NCBI GenBank assembly: GCA_934725985.1
Contig: CAKVCX010000001.1
Location: 124,001-188,000, forward strand
Source: an uncultured Bacilli bacterium
GTDB taxonomy: Bacteria; Bacillota_I; Bacilli_A; RFN20; CAG-826
DNA length: 64,000 nt
Direction of reading: 5' to 3'
The notes under the pieces were generated by a model. It did no database searches, was not told the DNA's origin, and was given only the letters and a program-made list of their open reading frames with translations. The translations under genes and the position numbers were made by a program. Shown here one piece after another: positions 49,914-58,948 of this stretch. Position 1 is the first letter of the stretch. Every line of letters starts with the position of its first letter.

Positions 49914-51322
49914 TATCCTATCGATCCTGCCATATCCATTTTTATAAGCTGATTAAGCTCAACCGCATATTCCATCGGCAACTCTTTTGAAAATGGTTCA
50001 ATAAAGCCCATAACAATCATCTGGGTCGCATCTTTTTCACTTAAGCCCCTACTCATTAAATAAAATAATTGGTCTTCATTTATTTTAGAAACAGTTGCCT
50101 CATGTTCGATGTAAGAAGCCGAATTCTTTATTTCGTTTGTAGGAATCGTATCGGATCTAGAAAGCTCATCCAAAATCAAAGTGTCGCATTCAACATGAGA
50201 TTTTGACCCGATTGCATTCTTTTCCGAACGCACCGTGCCTCTATAATTAGCTACCCCTCCCCCTTTAACAATGGATTTTGAAATAATGGTAGATGAGGTA
50301 TTTTTCCCTTGATGAATCATTCTAGCTCCGGCATCTTGGAACTGTCCTTTTCCAGCTACCGCAATAGAAATGCAAGTGCCTTTCGCCCTGTCTCCATGAA
50401 GAATGCAACCGGGGTATTTCATATTTACCATTGAGCCTATGTTACCATCGACCCATTCCATGAGACCATCTTCTTCAACATATGCTCTTTTTGTAACTAG
50501 ATTAACAATATTGTTAGACCAATTTTGGACAGTAGAATAACGGCATCTAGCACCTTTGCCAACGTAAATCTCGACTACAGCAGCATGGAGAGAATCCTTT
50601 GAATAAATTGGGGCCGTACAGCCTTCTACATAATGAAGGTCAGCGCCATCGTCAACAATGATTAAAGTCCTTTCAAATTGACCTGATTTTTCATTATTAA
50701 TTCTAAAATAACTCTGCAAAGGTTTGTCCAAATGAACGCCTTTTGGAACATAAATAAAACTTCCTCCACTCCAAACAGCACCATTTAAGGCTGAAAATTT
50801 ATTGTCGGCAAAAGGAACTATTTTATTAAAATATTTTTTAACTAAATCCGGACAAGTTTGTAATGCCATGTCAGTTGAAAGAAAAATAACACCTTTTTCT
50901 TCAACTTCCTTAAGCATGTTATGATAAACGACTTCGGATTCATATTGGGTCGATACACCGGATAAGTACTTTTGCTCTGCTTCTGGAATGCCTAATTTTG
51001 AAAAAGTTTCCTTGATAGTCTTTGGAACTTTATCCCAGGAGTTCTCTTCTTTTTCACTTGGCCTAGTAAAATAGGTATAAGTAGAAAAATCTAAAAAAGA
51101 TAAATCCGGGCCAAAAGAAGGCATTTTTAATTTTTCAAAGGAATGAAAAGACTTTAATCTAAATTCTTTCATCCATTCCGGTTCATGCTTTAAGGAGGAT
51201 ATTTCTTTTACGATGTCTTCATTAAGCCCTTTTCCTGTCGTGGCGATAGAGACATCTTTATTTTTAAACCCATATTTATACTTGGAATCTATTATTTCGT
51301 TTGCTTCTTTCTTGTCGTTCAT
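49913..51322 (-). CDS. sufB: Fe-S assembly scaffold protein SufB
   Basis: SufB is the scaffold of the SufBC2D complex. The 469-residue length is normal. The beta-helix core is clear, with the motifs GGSFIYVPKGV, NWS and SRGLSEKDATQMIVMGFIEP near the C-terminus. I start at 51322 (GGAGGAGA upstream) because the longer reading has no site. It overlaps the sufU stop by 4 nt. Confidence 0.96.
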   Translation of the reverse strand: MNDKKEANEIIDSKYKYGFKNKDVSIATTGKGLNEDIVKEISSLKHEPEWMKEFRLKSFHSFEKLKMPSFGPDLSFLDFSTYTYFTRPSEKEENSWDKVPKTIKETFSKLGIPEAEQKYLSGVSTQYESEVVYHNMLKEVEEKGVIFLSTDMALQTCPDLVKKYFNKIVPFADNKFSALNGAVWSGGSFIYVPKGVHLDKPLQSYFRINNEKSGQFERTLIIVDDGADLHYVEGCTAPIYSKDSLHAAVVEIYVGKGARCRYSTVQNWSNNIVNLVTKRAYVEEDGLMEWVDGNIGSMVNMKYPGCILHGDRAKGTCISIAVAGKGQFQDAGARMIHQGKNTSSTIISKSIVKGGGVANYRGTVRSEKNAIGSKSHVECDTLILDELSRSDTIPTNEIKNSASYIEHEATVSKINEDQLFYLMSRGLSEKDATQMIVMGFIEPFSKELPMEYAVELNQLIKMDMAGSIG

Positions 51323-51762
51323 TTTTTCTCCTCCAACAAAGATTCCATCGCATCCCACCCTATGGTGGCACAATGAACTCTAGCAGCTTGTTTTCCAGTA
51401 TTCATAAACGCTAAAGCTTCATCTAAAACAGAGGCATCATATTTTTCTTCGTGAAGCATATGATGATATTGCTCTATTATGTATTCGGCCTCTTCTTTAC
51501 TTTTGCCAATTAACAAATCGCAAAGAATATCACTTGAGGCAGTTGAGATAGCGCAGGCAACACCATCCCAACATGCATCCTTTACTTTACCTTTATCGTC
51601 AAAAATCAAATACACGTCTATATCATCTATGCAATTTATCGAAGAGGAATGGGTTGTTAAAAACCCTTCGCCTGTCATTTTGTGTTTATGACGTGGCGAG
51701 CTATAATGATCCATTATGATCTCCCTCATTATTTCGGGAGTTAGTTCAAGAGAAATAGGCAT
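51319..51762 (-). CDS. sufU: Fe-S cluster sulfur acceptor SufU
   Basis: SufU takes persulfide sulfur from SufS in Gram-positive bacteria. The 147-residue protein has the zinc ligands in NCIDD (Cys and Asp), ACWDGVACAIS and HCATIGWDA, the pattern of SufU rather than IscU. It overlaps the sufS stop by 17 nt with AAAGGAG as ribosome site. Confidence 0.95.
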   Translation of the reverse strand: MPISLELTPEIMREIIMDHYSSPRHKHKMTGEGFLTTHSSSINCIDDIDVYLIFDDKGKVKDACWDGVACAISTASSDILCDLLIGKSKEEAEYIIEQYHHMLHEEKYDASVLDEALAFMNTGKQAARVHCATIGWDAMESLLEEKK

Positions 51763-52981
51763 TTAAGTAATCTCCTTTGCATGTAATAACGGCATCTACT
51801 AAAGCATCGACGTCTTCTTTTGTTGTATAAAAATAGAAAGAAGCGCGAATCGTGGCAACAGTACCTAAAAAATCAATTAGTATTTTGGCGCAATGCTGCC
51901 CGGAGCGGCAAGCAATCCCTTTCGAATTTAAATAAGTAGCAGCGTCTTGAGCAAAAACCCCGTTAACATTGAAAGTAACGATGCCACTTTCAGAATTTTC
52001 ATTATAAATCGTACATACTCCCGTTTCTTTTAAACGTTTCACACAATACTTCTTTAATTCTTCTTCATGCTTTTCTATATTTTCCATTCCAATGGAATTT
52101 AAATAATCAACAGCAGCATGAAGTCCTATAATGCCTTCAAGATTTTGCGTGCCGGCTTCAAAACGTAATGGGGGCTCTAAATAATTGACATCCCCGCACA
52201 TATCAAATTTAGCATTCATTCCTCCTCCTGTCATAAATGGATCCATTTTTAAAAGGAGAGAATACTTTCCATATAAAACGCCAATTCCAGTAGGCCCGCA
52301 CATCTTATGTCCAGAAAAAGAAAGAAAATCTATATCGCTATCTTTTACATCTATTTTAATATGAGGAACGGATTGAGCCCCATCGACTACAAGCAATGAA
52401 TTATTAGCATGTACAATTGAAGCCATTTCTTTAATTGGTGCTATATAGCCAAGAACATTTGTAACATGAGCAATGCAGACTAATTTAACATCAGGGGTCA
52501 AAGATTTTTTTAAATTCTCTAGAGTAAGCCTTCCTTCTTTATCAAGAGGAATGAAGTCAACTCCGCATCCTGTCATTTCAGCTACTTTATACCAAGGCAA
52601 AACATTGGAGGCGTGCTCAGCTTGCGTAATTAAAATCTTGTCTCCTTTTTTTAAATACTTAACCCCATATCCAAAAGCTACAAGGTTAATTGAAGAAGTC
52701 GTTCCGGAAGTAAAAACTATTTCAGTTTCTTTTGCAGATAAAAAGTTTGCTATGGCTTTCCTAGAATTTAAAACTTCCATATCCATGTTGTAACATAGAT
52801 CGTAATCCCCTCGATGGGAATTGCTTGTTTCTTTCGTGTAGTATCTAGAAACGGCATCTAAAACACAATCCGGCTTAAAAGTAGTCGATGCATTATCTAA
52901 CCATATCAAATCATGATTTTGCATTTGGATATGGTTTCTAAACATTGGGAAATCATTTCTTATTTTATAAGGGTCAAACAT
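51746..52981 (-). CDS. sufS: Cysteine desulfurase SufS
   Basis: SufS is the PLP-dependent enzyme that supplies sulfur as persulfide. The 411-residue protein has SGHKMCGPTG (PLP Lys, about 223-232), the VDGAQS segment (about 198-203) and the RSGQHCA catalytic Cys region (about 362-368). It overlaps the sufD stop by one nucleotide. Confidence 0.97.
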   Translation of the reverse strand: MFDPYKIRNDFPMFRNHIQMQNHDLIWLDNASTTFKPDCVLDAVSRYYTKETSNSHRGDYDLCYNMDMEVLNSRKAIANFLSAKETEIVFTSGTTSSINLVAFGYGVKYLKKGDKILITQAEHASNVLPWYKVAEMTGCGVDFIPLDKEGRLTLENLKKSLTPDVKLVCIAHVTNVLGYIAPIKEMASIVHANNSLLVVDGAQSVPHIKIDVKDSDIDFLSFSGHKMCGPTGIGVLYGKYSLLLKMDPFMTGGGMNAKFDMCGDVNYLEPPLRFEAGTQNLEGIIGLHAAVDYLNSIGMENIEKHEEELKKYCVKRLKETGVCTIYNENSESGIVTFNVNGVFAQDAATYLNSKGIACRSGQHCAKILIDFLGTVATIRASFYFYTTKEDVDALVDAVITCKGDYLNAYFS

Positions 52982-53658
52982 TATATCCCCTCCTCAATAA
53001 GTTCTATGATTTTAGAAGCAACTTCTTTTGAAGAAAAATACGATACTATAGGTTTTAAATAGCCCAAAGTAATCAAACGTTTCGCTTCTTTTTCACTTAG
53101 TCCCCTAGACATTAAGTAAAATAAATGTGAGTCGTTTAACTTCCCTACGATTGCCCCATGAGAAGCGTCAACATCATTTTCATCGATTTTTAAAACAGGG
53201 GAACATTTACCGTCTGCTTTTTCATCAAAGACAATTATTTTGGCTTCTTGTCTTGTTTTTGATTTCCTTGAATATTTTTCAATAGAAGAAGTGCCAGTAA
53301 AGGTTAAAGAGGATTCATCTTGGCAAATGCCATAATTTGACATTAAGGAAGACGAGGATTTTCCAAGGTGGAAGCAAGAAGTTGAAAATATTTTCCTATA
53401 CTCTTTTTTATTAAGGGAGGCTAGATGCCAAAAACAATTGGAGCCCTCATTTAAATTGACATTAATTTCGAATCTTCCTGAACCATTTGAAAAGTCAGCA
53501 AACGCCCCTAGAAAAGTGCCACCTTTTTTTACATTTACATTGATTATTGCGGACTTAAAATCCGAAAACATCGCAAAATCAAGTTTTAATGTTTCGTTTT
53601 CATCGACTTCAAAATTTAAGTCTTTTATATCGTTATCAACCAACGTTAATTGACGCAT
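52981..53658 (-). CDS. sufD: Fe-S assembly protein SufD, short form
   Basis: The 225-residue protein has the SufB/SufD beta-helix pattern and the conserved end ALVGKL-type NDSHLFYLMSRGLSEKEAKRLITLGYLKP. Typical SufD proteins have about 400 residues; the N-terminal helical part is missing. I start at 53658, 4 nt after the sufC stop, with AAGGGATGA as ribosome site. It is the second gene of sufCDSUB. Confidence 0.88.
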   Translation of the reverse strand: MRQLTLVDNDIKDLNFEVDENETLKLDFAMFSDFKSAIINVNVKKGGTFLGAFADFSNGSGRFEINVNLNEGSNCFWHLASLNKKEYRKIFSTSCFHLGKSSSSLMSNYGICQDESSLTFTGTSSIEKYSRKSKTRQEAKIIVFDEKADGKCSPVLKIDENDVDASHGAIVGKLNDSHLFYLMSRGLSEKEAKRLITLGYLKPIVSYFSSKEVASKIIELIEEGI

Positions 53659-53662
53659 ATAA

Positions 53663-54484
53663 TCATCCCTTGATTGCCACTTTTGTTGCACAAGCGCCTA
53701 GCGAGACTTTATTCATTTCCGTTTCCTCTTTTGCAATAGAAATGCCCAATTCTTTTTGTATCCATTCATAACCTTCTTTATCGATGCGTTCTATAATTTC
53801 TGGGCCACCCTTAACGGCAATTTTTCCATTTATCATAACTGCGCAACGGGTAGGCTTGATCATTTGATAAAGACGAGCATAATGACTAATCACCAAAAAG
53901 CCCCTACCCTTTTCTTTTTCTTCGCAAATATTCCTAGCCACAACTTGCATGGCGTCTACATCTAAGCCGGAATCAATTTCATCAAGAAGAGCAAACTTTG
54001 GTTCAAGCAAGATCATTTGAAGGATCTCGTTTCTTTTTTTCTCACCACCAGAGAAACCTTCGTTAAGATTTCTTGAAGTCATTTCAAAAGGAATTTCCAC
54101 TCTCTCGTACGCTTTCTTTAGTTTTGAGTAAAATTCAAAAAGGGTAAGTGGTTTTTCTCTTCTAGCATTTAAAGCAGCTTTTAAAAAATCACTAGAATTG
54201 ACACCTGGGATTTCCGAAGGGTTTTGCAAAGCAAGAAAAAGACCTTTTTTATTACGCATGTCAACGCTCATTGACAACACGTCTTCCCCATCAAGAGTGA
54301 TACTTCCACTTGTGACTTTATATTCAGGATTTCCCATAATGGCCGCTAGCAAAGTAGATTTGCCGTGTCCATTTGGCCCAAGAAGAGCTAGGGTTTCCCC
54401 TTCTTTTACCGTTAGGTTAACTCCCTTTAAAATTTGCTTATCTTTAACTGAAACACATAGATTTTTTATCACTAGCTCACTCAT
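53663..54484 (-). CDS. sufC: Fe-S assembly ATPase SufC
   Basis: SufC is the ABC-type ATPase of SufBC2D. The 273-residue protein has GPNGHGKSTL (about 35-44), the FSGGEKKRNE signature (about 144-153) and LLDEIDSGLDVDA (Walker B and D-loop, about 166-178). Its C-terminus is extended by some 20 residues beyond the usual end (to KVAIKG). It is first in the operon; its promoter lies at 54507-54535, with GAGGTG as ribosome site. Confidence 0.96.
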   Translation of the reverse strand: MSELVIKNLCVSVKDKQILKGVNLTVKEGETLALLGPNGHGKSTLLAAIMGNPEYKVTSGSITLDGEDVLSMSVDMRNKKGLFLALQNPSEIPGVNSSDFLKAALNARREKPLTLFEFYSKLKKAYERVEIPFEMTSRNLNEGFSGGEKKRNEILQMILLEPKFALLDEIDSGLDVDAMQVVARNICEEKEKGRGFLVISHYARLYQMIKPTRCAVMINGKIAVKGGPEIIERIDKEGYEWIQKELGISIAKEETEMNKVSLGACATKVAIKG

Positions 54485-54506
54485 AAAAACACCTCAAGGC
54501 GCATAT

Positions 54507-54535
54507 ATTTTAGTCATGAAATCATTCTTGAACAA
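54507..54535 (-). promoter_or_regulatory. suf operon promoter
   Basis: On the minus strand TTGTTC (54530-54535), 17 nt and TAAAAT (54507-54512), about 20 nt before the sufC ATG. A 16-bp palindrome CAAAGATTAATCTTTG lies upstream at 54563-54578. Confidence 0.6.
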
Positions 54536-54650
54536 CAAAAGTGATAAAAACAATCAAAAAAACAAAGATTAATCTTTGCTCTTTTTCGCTTTAAAAAAGC
54601 AGCAATTAAACAAAAAGAAGTTTTAAACACCCTGGGAGGATAAAAAAATC

Positions 54651-54680
54651 TTGTAAGATTACTTATTAAAGTAATATCAT
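54651..54680 (+). promoter_or_regulatory. Promoter of the PrsA-like lipoprotein pair
   Basis: TTGTAA (54651-54656), 18 nt and TATCAT (54675-54680). A perfect dyad ATTACTT-ATTA-AAGTAAT (54658-54675) fills the spacer. Confidence 0.45.
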
Positions 54681-54720
54681 TAACACGTTACGTTCAAGAC
54701 GAAGGAGGAACGAGTCTACT

Positions 54721-56808
54721 ATGAAGAAAGCCAAACTCACCCTCGGTATCGTTGGTGCGCTTATTACAACAGGAGCTTTAGCCGCCTGTAACGAAGTCAC
54801 CTATGATGAGGGCGTGGTGCTAACGTATAAAGACGCAGCAGGCAATGTAACGAATTATACTGTCGAAGATTTATTCGGCAGCTACATGAATTCTACAAGC
54901 GCTGCCAGCACCGCATTTTCAAAAGTGCAAGAAGTATTAATCAGGAAATACTACGAAGAGCCAGCTCAAGCAGCTACACTAGCTGAATTAAAAGCACAAG
55001 CCCAAAAGAAAGTTGCCGGATTAAAAGATCAAGCCAAAACCAATGCAGATAGCAACGGCACAAGCTATCAAGAAGAATTTGAAAAGCTACTTGATGGGGA
55101 AGGTGTTGATAATGTTGACGAACTTTTAGACAAAAAGCTTTACGAAGTCGAAAAAGATAAATACGAAACCAACTACTATACCCAACAAAACCTAAACGCC
55201 ATCCGCGATGGTAAAAAATGGGAAGGTTTACAAGGCGCAGAAGAAACATATGGTCCAGTAACAAAAGGTTACATACAAGAAAAAATGCCATATCACGTTT
55301 CTCATATTCTTGTAAAACTTGGAAGTGCTTCAAGCAACGAGCATGCTCAAGCCACTATTTCTTATTCTGAATCGCAAAAGCTTTCGGATGTCATAAAAGA
55401 ATTAGCCGGAGCCGATAATTCCGATCAAAGTGGAAAGACAAAAGCCACCGATAGACTAACCTTTGGTAACATTGCTTATAACCTTTCCGAAGATGACGGA
55501 TCGGCTAAGGAATATGGCGATTTGGGTATCATGGACAAAGACACTGAGTTTGTCCAAGAATTCAAATTAGGTCTATATGCTTTTGATGCTCTTTATAACA
55601 AAGAAACAAATGACTACGCTACAAGCGAAATCAAAGCAACTTTATTGCCAAGCAGTGATGCAAAAGTAGGGAGTGAAACCGTTGCCGATTTCTTCTCCAA
55701 CCGTGGCATTGGAACAATTCCTTATGGGGCTGCCGTAGCTTTAGGCGATGATGATGTATCCTGGGCTAAGCATAATAACGGTGAGCCGGACTTAGGCTAT
55801 GAAGTCAACTCCAATTCATCGACTTATTATCCACGTAATATTTTGTTCAATAAATATTTCAATAATCACCAAATTGCCGTTATTACTCCTAATAAGATAG
55901 ATTATAACGACTACCTTGATGGCACTTATGGTGGAGAAGAATGGAATACATATAAGACCAAGGAAATGAACGAGAACGGGCAAGCTAACACAACCGGTAC
56001 ACCTTCAGCAGAATACCAAGCTCTTGATGGATTCCAAGTCGATACCAAAGACATAATCCCATTAAGTGAAAACGTTTTAACAAACGAAAAAGGACAAATT
56101 GTCTTAGCAGTAAGAGCTGGCACTTCTTCTTATCAAGGCATTCACTTCATTGTCGTTGACCGCTCCGCCCTATCCGAATATGGAGTTGCCAAAGAATCTA
56201 ACAAATATGTCCAAATAAGTGAAGAAACCTATAATGCCAATAAAGATAAAGACGATATTACGAATTTATCCGAATACTGGACAATGTTAACTCCACAAAA
56301 GTTGCCATCTTCTAATGAAAACGTTGGAAATGACTCCTACTTCCCAGCTTATAAACAAGGCGAATCAACTTCTATAAAAGCCAAGACTACCTATGTCAAT
56401 AAATTTGTCTCCTCCGCCGAATCAAATTACGCGGACAAAGCCAACAAAGTCATAGACAAAGTCAAAGGTTATGATACGAACATGGACACTTATATGTTCC
56501 AAGAATTACTAACCAATGCCGATGGAAGCGAAAAAATCACATTTAAGAACGAACAAATCGGCAATTTAGTCAAAAATTACATTAAATCGAAACGGGTCAA
56601 AGCCGTTGAAGATAAGCAAGAATCATTTGATGATGCTTGGACAACATATGCTGAGTATTTAATGCAACAAGACGAAGCTAGAAAAATGAATGACAACGGT
56701 AGCCAACGTTTAATTTCTGAAACCTGTGCTATTGGATATGGTTCAAATGCAGCCAAAGAAAAAACTGGCGATTGGGCCAAGGGAGGAGCTTGCTACGATG
56801 GAAAATAA
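54721..56808 (+). CDS. PrsA-like foldase lipoprotein with parvulin domain
   Basis: PrsA-type lipoproteins fold secreted proteins outside the membrane. The 695-residue protein has a signal peptide with lipobox LAAC (Cys about 23), then helical SurA/PrsA-like N-terminal residues, and a parvulin-like module starting at YHVSHILVKL (about 190) with a GDLGIM segment later. It is about twice the length of Bacillus PrsA. The parvulin module contains long inserts and the catalytic set is uncertain. GGAGG lies 12 nt before the ATG. It overlaps the next lipoprotein gene by 11 nt. The hit and yhaM genes follow, as next to prsA in Bacillus. Confidence 0.75.
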   Translation: MKKAKLTLGIVGALITTGALAACNEVTYDEGVVLTYKDAAGNVTNYTVEDLFGSYMNSTSAASTAFSKVQEVLIRKYYEEPAQAATLAELKAQAQKKVAGLKDQAKTNADSNGTSYQEEFEKLLDGEGVDNVDELLDKKLYEVEKDKYETNYYTQQNLNAIRDGKKWEGLQGAEETYGPVTKGYIQEKMPYHVSHILVKLGSASSNEHAQATISYSESQKLSDVIKELAGADNSDQSGKTKATDRLTFGNIAYNLSEDDGSAKEYGDLGIMDKDTEFVQEFKLGLYAFDALYNKETNDYATSEIKATLLPSSDAKVGSETVADFFSNRGIGTIPYGAAVALGDDDVSWAKHNNGEPDLGYEVNSNSSTYYPRNILFNKYFNNHQIAVITPNKIDYNDYLDGTYGGEEWNTYKTKEMNENGQANTTGTPSAEYQALDGFQVDTKDIIPLSENVLTNEKGQIVLAVRAGTSSYQGIHFIVVDRSALSEYGVAKESNKYVQISEETYNANKDKDDITNLSEYWTMLTPQKLPSSNENVGNDSYFPAYKQGESTSIKAKTTYVNKFVSSAESNYADKANKVIDKVKGYDTNMDTYMFQELLTNADGSEKITFKNEQIGNLVKNYIKSKRVKAVEDKQESFDDAWTTYAEYLMQQDEARKMNDNGSQRLISETCAIGYGSNAAKEKTGDWAKGGACYDGK

Positions 56809-58420
56809 ATTTCTTAAAAAGACTATTCTTACATTACTAGCAGCCACCACAATAGGTTTGTCTGGCTGTTCCGATGTGGAAGCTAAACTTCCGGAAGCTA
56901 AGCAAGAGGAGCCAATTCTAAATGTCGAAAACATTACAAACAACAACCTTCAACAAATTTATGAAGCTCTTGTAACTGCCGGAGACACAAATTCAGAAAA
57001 GGTTCTTGATAATATCCTATATATATATGCCAAATCTTTGTTTGGTTCGTTATACGATACCTTAAACGAAGATGGAACAGTCAAGGAAGAAGGATTGCTT
57101 TCAATCGAATCCGATGATACAAAGATAGCAAATTTCATCAAAACCCATACAATTTATGAAACTGTAGAAAATTGCAAAGTATTCATTGCCCATATAAAAG
57201 ATTCGATACTTAATTCCTTCTATTCGGTCGTGACCAATTCTTCTTATCAAAAAAGATCTGTTTTTAAAGAAGAAAAATTCTTTGTTGCTCAAACAGCCGA
57301 ACTATTCAATTTAAATAGGCCTACTTCTTTTGTTGAAAAAGCGCTAGATGGAGAAAAAACATATAAAGACGCGGAAGAATATTTCACAAATTTATATGTA
57401 ACCTATCAAGACTATATCGAAAGAAGTTTATTGCCAACCGCTTATAGAAAGACGCTAGTTGAACAATACCTATTGGACAATAACTACGGAGCTTTAGGAA
57501 GAAGCTATGCTAGAAAAGTCCAATATATTGCTTTGCCGGATATCGAAAACAAAGATGGCGCAGCTTTAAGATTAGTTAGAGCCTATGCCGAAGTTGTCTT
57601 ATCTAAAACTGATGAAGAATTAAAGGGGAACGGTGCTAGTGAAGGCAAAATTGCCACATATCGCGATTTGCACTTCCTAGACAAACTATACAAAGGCTAT
57701 TTTGAAGAGGCGGAAGAAAAAACTTTTGCCGATAAAATTTATAAACTAGCAGGATTCAAGGCTTTCGATGCTAAAGCAGATACCATCGCAACCTATGAAG
57801 AAACTAGTTATGGTAAAGTTGCCATCGATTATAACAACTTAACTAACGATCGCAACAAAACTGGTTCCACCACCGACTTTACTTCTTCTGGGGCATATAC
57901 AAAAGAAATTGGCTTAGATATCAAAACAAAAGAAATCAACGCCACTACCAAAGTAACACAAGGTTGGTACACTTCTTCTGGTTTGTCTGATCTAGCCTCT
58001 TCCATAAAGACAAGATTATTTAAAATCTCCGTTGCCAACGAAGTTGATGTCCTTGAAACCAATAAACATGGAAACTTCGGTTGGAATGTCAACGGTTCTT
58101 ATTACATGGTTCCAGAAACATACGAATCCAACGAAAAATATCCTTATTGTATGTATGATAAGGATTCTAAGACTTGGTATATCGTCAAGGTTGAAGAAGC
58201 TGTAAAAGCGCCAAAACTATCTATTGATTCCGATCAGAATTATACCGCCATGGGAAAATCAATCCGTGATATTGCCTTAAACGTTGCTTCCTTATTATCC
58301 GATACAGATTCATATAAGAAAGCAGCTAGACAATATTATGTAGAGAAGATGGCTTTAAGTTATCACGACCAAGAAGTCTATAACTATTTCAAAACCACGT
58401 TCCCAGATCTTTTCGATTAA
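56798..58420 (+). CDS. Lipoprotein, probable PrsA/SurA-like partner
   Basis: The 540-residue protein has a signal peptide with lipobox LSGC (Cys about 24) and a helical, Lys/Glu/Tyr-rich body. It lacks a clear HILV-type parvulin motif, but its end (YVEKMALSYHDQEVYNYFKTTFP) resembles SurA-N-like helices. It may be a degenerate paralogue of the preceding protein. I start at 56798, where AAGGGAGGAGC is 9 nt upstream inside the previous gene, so the two are translationally coupled. Lgt at 154-930 should process it. Confidence 0.65.
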   Translation: MENKFLKKTILTLLAATTIGLSGCSDVEAKLPEAKQEEPILNVENITNNNLQQIYEALVTAGDTNSEKVLDNILYIYAKSLFGSLYDTLNEDGTVKEEGLLSIESDDTKIANFIKTHTIYETVENCKVFIAHIKDSILNSFYSVVTNSSYQKRSVFKEEKFFVAQTAELFNLNRPTSFVEKALDGEKTYKDAEEYFTNLYVTYQDYIERSLLPTAYRKTLVEQYLLDNNYGALGRSYARKVQYIALPDIENKDGAALRLVRAYAEVVLSKTDEELKGNGASEGKIATYRDLHFLDKLYKGYFEEAEEKTFADKIYKLAGFKAFDAKADTIATYEETSYGKVAIDYNNLTNDRNKTGSTTDFTSSGAYTKEIGLDIKTKEINATTKVTQGWYTSSGLSDLASSIKTRLFKISVANEVDVLETNKHGNFGWNVNGSYYMVPETYESNEKYPYCMYDKDSKTWYIVKVEEAVKAPKLSIDSDQNYTAMGKSIRDIALNVASLLSDTDSYKKAARQYYVEKMALSYHDQEVYNYFKTTFPDLFD

Positions 58421-58444
58421 GTAGGAAAAAGAGATATATAATAT

Positions 58445-58474
58445 AAGGGCAGACATAGTTCTGCCCTATTTTAT
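58445..58474 (+). terminator. Terminator after the lipoprotein pair
   Basis: A 7-bp stem GGGCAGA/TCTGCCC with loop CATAGT is followed by TATTTTATT. A TATAAT at 58437-58442 just before it may start the hit mRNA. Confidence 0.7.
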
Positions 58475-58491
58475 TAGAAAGGGAAATTATT

Positions 58492-58908
58492 ATGAAAGAT
58501 GTTTTTTGCAAAATAATAGATGGGGAAATCCCTAGCAGCGTCGTTTATGAAGATGATGATGTCTTGGCAATTCTAGATATCTCTCAAACCACAAGAGGCC
58601 ATACATTAGTCATGCCAAAAAAGCATTATTCTTCCTTCTTATCTTGTCCGCAAGATGAAATGCATAAAGTATTTGATGTAGCTAGACGAATTGGCCAAGC
58701 AGAGATTTCGCTTTTAGGCGCAAAGGGAGTCAATATATTAACTAATGTAGGAGAAGTGGCTGGACAAAGCGTTGAACATTTCCATGTCCATGTCATTCCT
58801 AGATACATAGGAGGAGAAGGCGGCTTTCAAATCACGATGAAAGCCCAAGACACATCAAGATTAGATTTGCCTAGATTAGCCCAAGATATATCAAAGGCGA
58901 TTAAATAA
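58492..58908 (+). CDS. hit: HIT family nucleotide hydrolase
   Basis: HIT proteins hydrolyse nucleotide phosphoramidates or dinucleotides. The 138-residue protein has the FCKIIDGEIPS opening and the catalytic triad motif HFHVHVIPR (HxHxH, about 97-105). It has the ribosome site AAAGGGA. It lies between the PrsA-like pair and yhaM, as in Bacillus. Confidence 0.93.
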   Translation: MKDVFCKIIDGEIPSSVVYEDDDVLAILDISQTTRGHTLVMPKKHYSSFLSCPQDEMHKVFDVARRIGQAEISLLGAKGVNILTNVGEVAGQSVEHFHVHVIPRYIGGEGGFQITMKAQDTSRLDLPRLAQDISKAIK

Positions 58909-58913
58909 AATAT

Positions 58914-58948
58914 TGGCTTGCCTATATTAACTAGACAAGCCATTTTTA
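58914..58948. terminator. Bidirectional terminator between hit and yhaM
   Basis: A 6-bp stem GGCTTG/CAAGCC with a 15-nt loop has ATTTTTATT on the plus side and AATATTTTATTT on the minus side. Confidence 0.7.
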
